A DNA stretch of 64,000 nt, taken from assembly GCA_964452775.1 (NCBI GenBank), contig CAYVQP010000010.1, positions 1 through 64,000 of the forward strand, given 5' to 3'. A model generated the notes under the pieces. That model saw only the letters and a list, made by a program, of their open reading frames with translations, was not told where the DNA came from and searched no databases. Below are positions 25,529 through 33,420 of the stretch, piece after piece (the first letter of the stretch is position 1; each line of letters begins with the position of its first letter). The translations under genes were made by a program, and so were the position numbers. The stretch comes from JACKCB01 sp964452775. GTDB taxonomy: Bacteria; Chloroflexota; Anaerolineae; Promineifilales; Promineifilaceae.

Positions 25529-26836
25529 TCAACTCCTCTGCGCCGGTTGTGCGCCCAGGAGCTGTATGTCCGTGACAACGGGCGTGGTCAGCGCCTTGGG
25601 CGTCATGTGCAGGGCGTTTTCCAGCACCCTGCCCAGACGGGCAATGCCCAGTTCGATGTTCTCGGACTGTGCGTTGGAGAAGTTTAGTCTAAACGTGTTG
25701 CGGCATATGCCGGTGGGATCAAAGGCGACGCCGGGGACAAAGGCGACCTTATTGGCCACGGCCTCCTCCAGGAGAAGCGCGGCATCGAGTTGGGGCGGCA
25801 GGGTTACCCAAAGGAATAGTCCGCCTGCCGGCCGGGTCCAACGCACTTCCGGCGGGAAGTACCGCTCCATCGCCGCCAGCATCACGTCCCGCCGTTCGCG
25901 ATAGACGCGGCGGATGAGCTGTACGTGCTGGTCGAGGAAGCCATCCTTGATGACTTCATAGGCCACCATCTGCACAAAGCTGCTGGTGTGCAGGTCCATG
26001 CCCTGCTTGGCCATCACACAGCGATGGATGACGTCAACCGGAGCCACCATCCAACCGATGCGCAGGCCGGGGGCCAGCGTCTTGGAGAAGGTGCTCAAGT
26101 AGATGACGTTGCCGTGCAAATAGCCTTGCCCGTTGGAGTTGTGTTCACGAATTCGCTCGGCATCCAGCACGACTAGCGGCTTGACATGCTCGCCTTCAAA
26201 GCGTAGCTTGCCGTAGGGATCGTCTTCGATGATCGGGATGCCGTACTTGTCAGCGGTCTGGATTAGCTCACGCCGGCGTTCCAGTGAGAGAGTAACGCCG
26301 CCCGGGTTGTGGAAGTTCGGCAGCACGTACATGAACTTTGGGCCGGCGGAAAATGCCTCTTCCAACAGCTGTGTGCGCATACCGTCATCGTCAATCGGCA
26401 CGGTGATGTACTCCGCCTGATAAGCGTTCCAGGCCTGCAGCGCGCCCAGGTAGGTCGGCTGCTCGGTGAGAATCAAATCGCCGGCGTTAATCATCACCTT
26501 GCCGATGAGGTCCAGCGCCTGCTGCGAACCGCTGGTGATCAGGACGTTTTCGGGCGCGGCGCGTATGCCGTAGCGCGCCATCTGGTCCACGATGTAGTCA
26601 CGCAAGGGCTTGTACCCTTCGGTGACGCTGTATTGCAGGGCTTTGCTGCCGTACTTCTGCAGTACGACCTGCGAGGCCGCTTCGAATTCCTTGATGGGAA
26701 ACAATTCCGGCGCTGGAAGCCCGCCGGCAAACGAGATGACATCCGGTTTTTCGGTCAACTTCAGCAGCTCGCGGATGATCGAGCTACTCATGGTCTTCAT
26801 GCGTTGAGAATAGCGCTGTCGCCAGGGGGTAGTCAT
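25529..26836 (-). CDS. PLP-dependent aminotransferase (2-aminoadipate/branched-chain type, fold I)
   Basis: 435 residues. The PLP lysine is in LSTFSKTLAPGLRIGW, and other family motifs are clear: SFAGGLPAPELFP, SGSQQALDLIGKV, PNFHNPGGVTLS and EDDPYGKLRFEG. These fit the LysN/MocR-type class I aminotransferases, which act on 2-aminoadipate, leucine, kynurenine or glutamate. It lies between the beta and gamma subunit genes of a 2-oxoacid:ferredoxin oxidoreductase, one base from the gamma start, so it most likely makes the 2-oxoacid that this enzyme oxidises. The exact amino acid cannot be read from the sequence. Confidence 0.9.
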   Translation of the reverse strand: MTTPWRQRYSQRMKTMSSSIIRELLKLTEKPDVISFAGGLPAPELFPIKEFEAASQVVLQKYGSKALQYSVTEGYKPLRDYIVDQMARYGIRAAPENVLITSGSQQALDLIGKVMINAGDLILTEQPTYLGALQAWNAYQAEYITVPIDDDGMRTQLLEEAFSAGPKFMYVLPNFHNPGGVTLSLERRRELIQTADKYGIPIIEDDPYGKLRFEGEHVKPLVVLDAERIREHNSNGQGYLHGNVIYLSTFSKTLAPGLRIGWMVAPVDVIHRCVMAKQGMDLHTSSFVQMVAYEVIKDGFLDQHVQLIRRVYRERRDVMLAAMERYFPPEVRWTRPAGGLFLWVTLPPQLDAALLLEEAVANKVAFVPGVAFDPTGICRNTFRLNFSNAQSENIELGIARLGRVLENALHMTPKALTTPVVTDIQLLGAQPAQRS

Positions 26837-26900
26837 TGCCAGCTCCTTTCAAGGTGGGCAAGGGATGAGGCATTCAAGATATTGATGGCTCTGCTGCTGA

Positions 26901-27683
26901 TCATATTCTCTTCCCCTGCAGTTCCATGGCGACCTTGTAATCGCCGAGTGGATAATAGGGAATCATCGTGTCGCGTACCCAGTCTGCTGATTCGGCGGGG
27001 GTCATTCCCCAGTTGGTCGGACAGGTGGACAACAATTCCACGATGCTGAAGCCAAGCCCCATGATTTGGGCCATGAAAGCTGTCTTAACCGCCTTTTTCG
27101 CCTGGTTAATGTGCCGAGCGTCGTGCAGGCTGCGGCGCACGCTGTATGCCGTGCCCTCCAATCCGGCAAGCAACTCGGCCATCCTTATCGGGCTGCCGGT
27201 GGAATAGGTGTCGCGCCCAAAGGGTGAGGAGCTGGTGATCTGTCCCGGAAGGGTAGTTGGGGCCATCTGACCGCCGGTCATGCCGTAGTTGGCATTGTTG
27301 ATGAAGAAAACGGTGATCTTCTCTCCCCGCGCTGCCGCGTGAATGATCTCGCCCATACCGATTGAGGCCAGGTCGCCGTCACCCTGGTAGGTGAAAACAA
27401 TCTTGTCCGGGTGGACGCGCTTCACGCCGGTTGCCATGGCCGGCGCGCGCCCGTGAGCCGCTTCGCAGGCGTCCACGTCGAAATAGTCGTAGGCGAAGAC
27501 GGAGCAGCCAACCGATGCGACCAGGATAGTGTTTTCGCGCAGCTCCAATTCGTCCAGCACTTCAGCCACAAGGAGATGAGCGGTGCCGTGAGTGCAGCCG
27601 GGGCAGTAATGCGTGTGCACATCGGTGAGTGAGTGTGGACGCGCGTAGGTAATCTTCTCATCAATTGAGGCTAAGACGGCCAT
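26901..27683 (-). CDS. 2-oxoacid:ferredoxin oxidoreductase, beta (TPP) subunit
   Basis: 260 residues. The thiamine-diphosphate-binding segment is seen in TYQGDGDLASIGMGEIIHAA followed by NNANYGMTGGQMAPTT. The N-terminal CPGCTHGTAH is typical of KOR/VOR-type beta subunits. A four-subunit (alpha, beta, gamma, ferredoxin) enzyme is encoded in this operon. Start has GGAGGG upstream and overlaps the end of the alpha gene by 23 bases. Confidence 0.92.
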   Translation of the reverse strand: MAVLASIDEKITYARPHSLTDVHTHYCPGCTHGTAHLLVAEVLDELELRENTILVASVGCSVFAYDYFDVDACEAAHGRAPAMATGVKRVHPDKIVFTYQGDGDLASIGMGEIIHAAARGEKITVFFINNANYGMTGGQMAPTTLPGQITSSSPFGRDTYSTGSPIRMAELLAGLEGTAYSVRRSLHDARHINQAKKAVKTAFMAQIMGLGFSIVELLSTCPTNWGMTPAESADWVRDTMIPYYPLGDYKVAMELQGKRI

Positions 27684-28809
27684 TGTTGCCCTCCAGAATG
27701 GGATGATGCGCGGTTGCGGGCCGGGTAGCGCACTTCTGCCACAGTTCGCGGCAGTGTTGTTCTACTTCCTCCGGCATGGGGATGATGCCACCCATCCGGC
27801 CCAGAAAGTCAATGGGGACCTGCCGACCCACAATAGCCCGGACATCCTGTAACATTTGGCCGGCGTTCATCTCGACCACCAGGATGCCGGCGCACTGCTC
27901 GGCCAATTCCGCCAGGCGTTCTTCGGGGAACGGCCAGAGCGTTTGCGGTCGCAACAGGCCGGCCGGCAAGCCCTCTTTGCGTAGCCGCTGTATGGCTGTG
28001 CGACTGACCCGCGCTGCTGTGCCGAAAGCAACGATAAGCAACTGCGCGTCCTCTGTGTACGTTTCCTCCCAGCGCACTTCCCGATCGGCAATTCGCCGCA
28101 GTTTCGCTTGCAGGTTCAGGTTTAGCCTCTCCAGATCGGATGCGCCCAGGTAAAGCGAGTTGATCACGTTCTTCTTGCGGCCCTGCGCGCCGGTCAAAGA
28201 CCAGGCCGGCTTCTCGCGCAGGGGCAACATCGGCGGCAGTTGCGCCGGCTCCATCATTTGCCCGATCGCGCCGTCGGCGATGACGAATACCAGGGTGCGA
28301 TAGTGGTCGGCCAGGTCGAAAGCCAGAACGGTGAAGTCAATGGCTTCCTGGACGGTCGCCGGGGCCAGGACGATGGGATGAAAATCCCCGTGCCCGGCGC
28401 TCTTTGTGATCTGGTTGTAGTCGCCCTGGCTGGGCAGGATGTTGCCCAGGCCGGGGCCGCCGCGAACGATGTCAATGATAACTGCCGGGACTTCCGAGGC
28501 GGCGATGTAGCTGAAGCCTTCCTGCATCAGGCTGATGCCGGGGCTGCTGGAAGAGGTCATAACCCGGGCGCCGGCGGACGCTGCCCCGTAGACCATATTG
28601 ATCGCCGCCAGCTCGCTCTCCGCCTGTAGAAAGACGCGATTCAACTCAACCATGCGCCGGGACATGTGTTCAAGCAGTTCAGTCTGCGGCGTGATTGGAT
28701 AGCCGAAATACGCCTCGCAGCCGGCGCGGACGGCCGCTTCGGCAAAGGCGACGTTCCCTTTGAGTAGTTGCCGCTGGGGTTGCGGTCGCTCAGGCAGTGG
28801 CTGCGACAT
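27661..28809 (-). CDS. 2-oxoacid:ferredoxin oxidoreductase, alpha subunit
   Basis: 382 residues from ATG 28809, with GGAGG upstream; the longer frame to 28917 overlaps the ferredoxin gene and is rejected. Family motifs include GNVAFAEAAVRAGCEAYFGYPITPQTE near the N-terminus (numbered ~14-40) and SSSSPGISLMQEGFSYIAASEVP. The subunit binds CoA and part of the active site. Substrate could be 2-oxoglutarate, 2-oxoisovalerate or another oxoacid. The stand-alone ferredoxin subunit and the linked aminotransferase favour amino-acid-derived oxoacids over pyruvate. Confidence 0.92.
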   Translation of the reverse strand: MSQPLPERPQPQRQLLKGNVAFAEAAVRAGCEAYFGYPITPQTELLEHMSRRMVELNRVFLQAESELAAINMVYGAASAGARVMTSSSSPGISLMQEGFSYIAASEVPAVIIDIVRGGPGLGNILPSQGDYNQITKSAGHGDFHPIVLAPATVQEAIDFTVLAFDLADHYRTLVFVIADGAIGQMMEPAQLPPMLPLREKPAWSLTGAQGRKKNVINSLYLGASDLERLNLNLQAKLRRIADREVRWEETYTEDAQLLIVAFGTAARVSRTAIQRLRKEGLPAGLLRPQTLWPFPEERLAELAEQCAGILVVEMNAGQMLQDVRAIVGRQVPIDFLGRMGGIIPMPEEVEQHCRELWQKCATRPATAHHPILEGNNGRLSLN

Positions 28810-29050
28810 AGTTGGCCTCCTGTTTGCGCGCCGGGATCTCCCGAAAAACTGTGATGCACCCCTCCGGGCAGACCGTCGCACAGAGGGCGCACCCGGTGCA
28901 ATCGTGTTTTGGGTCAAGTAAGATTACGGGCCGGTACCCTTTGGCATTGAACTCATCGGCAAAGGCGATGACCTCAGGCGGGCAGGCCGCCCGGCAAAGT
29001 TCGCACCCCTTGCACCGCTCTATGTCGATGACGATACGACCTTTGGCCAT
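28790..29050 (-). CDS. 2[4Fe-4S] ferredoxin subunit of the 2-oxoacid oxidoreductase
   Basis: 86 residues with two cluster motifs, CKGCELCRAACP (~13-24) and CTGCALCATVCP (~51-62), each followed by Pro. This is the delta subunit that passes electrons from the TPP/CoA core to soluble ferredoxin. First gene of the operon; overlaps the alpha gene by 20 bases. Confidence 0.93.
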   Translation of the reverse strand: MAKGRIVIDIERCKGCELCRAACPPEVIAFADEFNAKGYRPVILLDPKHDCTGCALCATVCPEGCITVFREIPARKQEANYVAATA

Positions 29051-29130
29051 TAGAATTCCTCCATGGGAAGTTGAAGTGAGCTAGGGCGCACCAATTAGCC
29101 CGGCGGCGCGCCCCGACTCAAGGCATTCAT

Positions 29131-29200
29131 CAACCCCGCAGTTCTTGCTGCGAAAGCCTGTTCCGCGAAGGACTCCGGAAGTACCTGCGGGGGCTTTGTC
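29131..29200. repeat. Dispersed GCAG hairpin repeat
   Basis: CCCCGCAG (29134-29141) pairs with CTGCGGGG (29185-29192), and on the complementary strand the end reads GACAAAGCCCCCGCAGGT, matching the left end of the copy at 17286. The surrounding interval 29051-29339 has no convincing gene. Confidence 0.55.
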
Positions 29201-29339
29201 TTCAGTATGACATAATCACCCTTGCTCATGTAGTGAAGAAAGGCAGCGGTAAAAGTGCGGAATGTCACAGCCCGGCAGGGACCATGCCCCGCACCTCTTC
29301 CCGGCCAACAGCCGCGGGACAGGCGTAGCGCTAAGCCGC

Positions 29340-30251
29340 TCAATCGCCCGCCAGAGCAGCTCTCGCCTGCTCTTCACGCTCACGTTGGGCCGGGGTTGGG
29401 CGCAGGTAGATGAACCAGTAGATCAGGCCCACCAGAAGCGCGCCGCCGATGATATTGCCGATCGTTACCGGCAGCAGATTGCGCCAGATGAAGTTCGACC
29501 AGGTGAGACCGGCATACGCCGCAGCGTCCAGGCCGGCCGTGGCCAGGAAGGCGCTATCCGTCTTGATCAGCAAGCCGATGGGGATGAAGTACATGTTTGC
29601 CACGCTGTGCTCAAAGCCGGCGGCCACAAAGGCAGTAATGGGAAAGATTATGGCCAGAATCTTGTCCGTGGCGCTGCGCGCCCCGATGCACAACCAGACC
29701 GCCAGGCATACCAGAGCGTTGCAGAAGATGCCGAGGACGATTGCCTGGACGAATTCCAGGCCCACCTTCGTGTTGGCGATATTGATTGCGTTGATCCCGA
29801 CCTGCCCGGCGCCAAAGGTGTATTGCCGGCTGTAGAACATGAGTATGGCGGTGGCGAGCGAACCGATGAAGTTACCCAGGTAGACCACCGTCCAATTGGT
29901 CAGTAGCTTACCGGTGGTGACCTTCTTGCCGGCCCAGGCCATGACGATCAGATTGTTGCCCGTGAACAACTCCGCGCCGGCGCCGACGACCAGGATCAGC
30001 CCCAGGCAAAAGACGAGCCCGCCGAGCAGCTTGACTACGCCGAATGGCAGCACGCCGGCCGCGCCGGCGGTGGCCGTCGTGGAGAAGACGGCCCCCATAG
30101 CGATGAACGCGCCGGCCAAAATGCCCAGGGCCATCATGCGCAGCAGGTCCAGCCGGGACTTGGCGACACCGATGCTCTCAGCTTTGGCTGCCATGTCACG
30201 AGGCACCAGCGCGTCAGTAGCGAATCCGACAGGGGCGACATTTTCACTCAT
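29340..30251 (-). CDS. Formate/nitrite transporter family channel (FocA-like)
   Basis: 303 residues from ATG 30251 (GGAGATTGAA upstream); the longer frame to 30359 overlaps fdhF and is unlikely. Six membrane helices are visible. FNT signatures include KLLGGLVFCLGLILVVGAGAELFTGNN and FEHSVANMYFIPIGLL, where the latter carries the pore histidine. FNT proteins are pentameric channels for formate, nitrite or hydrosulfide. The gene lies 29 bases after fdhF on the same strand, which supports formate as the substrate. Confidence 0.92.
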   Translation of the reverse strand: MSENVAPVGFATDALVPRDMAAKAESIGVAKSRLDLLRMMALGILAGAFIAMGAVFSTTATAGAAGVLPFGVVKLLGGLVFCLGLILVVGAGAELFTGNNLIVMAWAGKKVTTGKLLTNWTVVYLGNFIGSLATAILMFYSRQYTFGAGQVGINAINIANTKVGLEFVQAIVLGIFCNALVCLAVWLCIGARSATDKILAIIFPITAFVAAGFEHSVANMYFIPIGLLIKTDSAFLATAGLDAAAYAGLTWSNFIWRNLLPVTIGNIIGGALLVGLIYWFIYLRPTPAQREREEQARAALAGD

Positions 30252-30280
30252 TTCAATCTCCTTCAGTGGTTGCGATATGG

Positions 30281-32395
30281 TTAAATCGCGTAGCTTGTTT
30301 GTGCTGTCGCGCCCGATCTTTCGGGCGCTGCTTGTTCTCGTTCGACCCTCACCGCGCAAACCTTGAATTCCGGTATTTTGGCCGTTGGGTCCACGGCGTC
30401 CACGGTCAACAGGTTGGTCGCTGCCTCCGCATAGTGGAAAGTCATGAATATCGTGCCGATGGGCGAGCGCCTGGTCAGGTGCGCCAGGGCGACAACGCTG
30501 CCCCGGCGGGAAGTCACCCGTACCGGTTCATCGTCGGTAATACCCAACTTCGCGGCATCAACGGGGTTGATCTCTACCTCAGCGTCCGGAGCGATGATGT
30601 CAAGGCCCGGCGACCGGCGAGACATGGTGCCTCCGTGCCAGTGGAAGAGCGAGCGACCGGTGCTGAGGATGAGCGGATATTCATCGTCCGGCTCCTCAGC
30701 CGGCGGGCGATAACCAATGGCGCAGAACAGTCCCTTGCCGCGGGTAAATCGCTCAGTGTGCAAAATCGGCGTGCCGGGGTGCTCTTCGTTAGGGCAGGGC
30801 CATTGCAAACCGGCGCGGGCGAGGCGCGGATAGCTCATGCCGGCGTATTGCGGCGTCACCTTGCGTATCTCCTCGAAGATCGCCTGAGGATCTTCGTAGC
30901 GCCAGCCGGCGCCCATGCGATTGGCGAGGTCGGCGACAATTTGCCAATCCGGGCGAGAGTCGCCGGGCGCTTCCAATGCCGGGCGCACCAGCTGCACCCG
31001 GCGTTCGGTGCTGGTAAAAGTGCCGGTTTTCTCTGCGAAGCTGGCCGCGGGGAGGACGATGTCGGCGAAGTCGGCGGTCTCATTCATGAAAATGTCCTGC
31101 ACAACGAGAAAGTCGAGCTTCTCCAGCGCTTCGCGCACGTGGCTGAGGTTGGGATCGGAGAGCATGGGATTCTCGCCCATGATGTAGACTGCCTTGATCT
31201 CTCCACTGAGAGCCTTGTGCATGATTTCAGTGACCGTCAGTCCCGGTGTCGGACTCAGCCTTTCCAGGGGGATATCCCAGACGCGGGCGAATTTGGCTCT
31301 GTTTGCCTCATCGGCGACCGGTTGGTAGCCGGGATAGACGTTGACCAACCCGCCCATGTCGCAAGCGCCCTGGACGTTGTTCTGCCCACGCAGCGGATTC
31401 AGGCCGGTGCCTGGGCGACCGATGTTTCCGGTGAGCAGCGCCAGGTTGGAGAGCGCCTTCACGTTGTCCGTGCCGGAGGTGTGCTGGGTGATGCCCATCG
31501 CCCAGAAGATGGAAGCGTTGCGCGCCCCGGCATAGAGGCGAGCGGCCTCGATGATTTCCTGGGCAGGTACGCCGGTGACGTGGGATGTTCGCTCCGGCGT
31601 CCAACGGCAGACGGACTCGGCGAACTGCTCATACCCTTCAGTGCGGGCAGCGACGAATTCGCTGTTGCCAAGTCCTTCGGCGATGATCACATGGGCCATG
31701 CCGTTGAATAGGGCCACGTCCGTGCCCGGCAGATGGCGCAAATGCAGGAAGGCGAAATCCGCTAACTCGATGCGGCGGGGATCGATGAGGATCAGCTTCG
31801 CGCCGTTGCGCCGGACGGCGCGCTTCATTTGCAGCGCCAGGACCGGGTGCGCTTCCGTGGTGTTGGAGCCGGTTACCAGAAGGACGTCCGCTTCAGGAAT
31901 GTCCTGGATGGAGTTGGTCATGGCGCCGGAACCTAGTGTAGTGGCCAGACCGGCCACGCTACTGCTGTGTCAGAGACGGGCGCAATGGTCAATGTTGTTC
32001 GTGCCGATGACCGCGCGGGCGAACTTCTGCAGCAGGTAGTTTTCTTCGTTGGTGCACTTGGCCGAGGTCAGGATGCCGATGCTGTCCGGGCCGTATGTGT
32101 CGCGGATGTGGCTCAGCCGGCTGGCAATGGTATCCAGCGCGACATCCCATCCAGTCGGGGTGAACTGAGCCTGTCCGTTTTCACCGCTACGCCGCAACGG
32201 CTGCGTGAGACGGTCCGGGGCATGGACAAAGTCGAAGCCAAAGCGCCCCTTGACGCACAGGCTGCCGCGATTGACGTCATTGTCGAAGCGCCCATCTACG
32301 CGGTAGATCAGCCCATCTTTGATGTGCAGGTCGATCTGGCAGCCAACGCCGCAATAAGGGCAGGTGGTGGGGACGATACGATCTGCGTTTAACAT
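30281..32395 (-). CDS. fdhF: Selenocysteine-containing formate dehydrogenase, alpha subunit (FdhF-like)
   Basis: 704 residues, read through an in-frame TGA at 31972-31970 as selenocysteine 142. The context DHCARL-U-HSSSVAGLATTLGSGAM matches the FdhF active site (ARV-U-HGPSVAGL in E. coli, Sec 140). Residues before and after the TGA are in the same frame and both parts are well conserved, so this is not a pseudogene. Start ATG 32395 has GAAGGAGTGAG upstream. The N-terminus holds the [4Fe-4S] motif CPYCGVGC; the rest is the bis-molybdopterin-guanine-dinucleotide domain, ending ATNLLTVDAVDP. At this size (E. coli FdhF is 715 residues) it is the single-subunit type. It oxidises formate to CO2 or works in reverse. 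A formate channel gene follows; no electron-transfer partner is adjacent. Confidence 0.95.
31941..31972 (-). promoter_or_regulatory. Bacterial SECIS element of fdhF (UGA plus hairpin)
   Basis: After the TGA (31972-31970), an 18-base stretch leads to loop GGTCT (31951-31947) on a perfect 6-bp stem GTGGCC/GGCCAC, with a further GTA/TAC pairing after a two-base bulge. The loop sequence and 18-base distance equal those of the E. coli fdhF SECIS as I remember it. SelB should bind here. Confidence 0.88.
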
Positions 32396-32462
32396 ACTCA
32401 CTCCTTCACTGCTCTTCTGCATGCCGGGCCGCAATCAATACGGCCATCGCTGTACATGGATC

Positions 32463-32506
32463 AGCATAACGGATCGGGGCCGACTCCGTTAGTGACAAGA
32501 TTCACA
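32463..32506 (-). promoter_or_regulatory. Putative CRP/FNR-family site and promoter of fdhF
   Basis: GTGA-N6-TCAC (32492-32505) fits the CRP/FNR-family consensus. A TATGCT hexamer (32468-32463, minus strand) lies with its centre 33 bases from the site centre, the spacing of an activator overlapping -35. A perfect palindrome TCACATGTGA (32524-32533) stands further upstream. The rest of 32396-32628 shows nothing else. Confidence 0.4.
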
Positions 32507-32628
32507 AATGCGATTGACAATCGTCACATGTGAGATTGGACCGCAGACGAGGTAGGATCGAGCAGCCCATTTCCGGATTGATTCCGGAGCGAGCATGTTA
32601 TTGAGACCAGCCTGTTTCTTAGCGCCGG

Positions 32629-33204
32629 TTAGCCGCTACTATTGACGTAGGGCTCCACCCACTCCCAGATGGCGTCGTCGCCGGGGACATCCGGCGCGGG
32701 CTGATCGGCCGGCCAACAACCCTCGGCCGGCGCTTCCAGGCCCAGCGTGCGCCGGTTGACGGTGGTCGCGCTGTCGGCGGCGCGCAGGTGTAAGGGGAGT
32801 TGCCCGCCGGTGGCCGTCTGATCGCTGTCACAAATAGGGAGGGTGACCACCTCAGGCTCACCGACGCAGAGCACCAGCTGGACTTCCCCCAGGTTGGATG
32901 GGAAGTCGGCCGGGGGAATTATCGAGCGGGCCAGTTCCCACCCCGCGGTTGCCTGGCGAAAGACGAGTGTAGGATGCAGCGGCGATTGCCGGTCAAAGGT
33001 CGCCGCCGCCGGCAGTCCGACGCCCTCACAAACGCGAGCGAACGCGGAAAACTCCTGGCTCTCCGCGTCGAGATGGCCGGCGTTGCGTACGCCGCGGTAG
33101 GCCAATATGGCCAGAACAACGCCGAAGAGGATGGTGACCAACAGGATCGGTAGCGCGTGTCGAAACGCGTTCCGCCGCTTATCTGGGTGTAGATCAGTTT
33201 GCAC
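32629..33204 (-). CDS. Membrane-anchored protein of unknown function
   Basis: 191 residues. A single membrane helix near the N-terminus (residues ~16-36, HALPILLVTILFGVVLAILAY) precedes an outside domain with three cysteines (VCEGVG, LVLCVGE, LPICDSD) and a fourth near the end (EGCWPAD), so two disulfides are possible. I recognise no family. It is transcribed away from clpB and toward fdhF, but 230 bases with regulatory sites separate it from fdhF, so it is probably its own unit. Confidence 0.6.
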   Translation of the reverse strand: MQTDLHPDKRRNAFRHALPILLVTILFGVVLAILAYRGVRNAGHLDAESQEFSAFARVCEGVGLPAAATFDRQSPLHPTLVFRQATAGWELARSIIPPADFPSNLGEVQLVLCVGEPEVVTLPICDSDQTATGGQLPLHLRAADSATTVNRRTLGLEAPAEGCWPADQPAPDVPGDDAIWEWVEPYVNSSG

Positions 33205-33250
33205 GTTTCCTCAATAGTTAACTTGCCGGGTACCTAAGAGCTACGGGACA

Positions 33251-33278
33251 TTGCTCGAGATCGTCAAACAAATATCTT
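33251..33278 (+). promoter_or_regulatory. Possible clpB promoter
   Basis: TTGCTC, 16-base spacer, TATCTT, 140 bases before the clpB start. No CIRCE (HrcA) element is seen in the 33205-33420 interval. Confidence 0.3.
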
Positions 33279-33420
33279 ATGTCGCGCCAATATCGATCTG
33301 ATGAATCCGGCATATCCTAAACTCGAGCGCCCTGCATGTGCAAGGTGAGCAGCCGCTTGCCCGGCACACCTGATGGAGCAATTCTATAGCATGGCGCATC
33401 AGCGACGAGGTGAAAGATAA

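Noticed and set aside
29095..29343. 82-residue minus-strand reading frame before the FNT gene
   Set aside because: It overlaps the hairpin repeat, has an odd composition and no ribosome binding site.
31957..31972. Frameshift or nonsense mutation in formate dehydrogenase
   Set aside because: The stop is TGA at the exact selenocysteine position, frames agree on both sides and a SECIS hairpin follows.
33205..33420. CIRCE heat-shock operator before clpB
   Set aside because: No TTAGCACTC-N9-GAGTGCTAA-like inverted repeat is seen.
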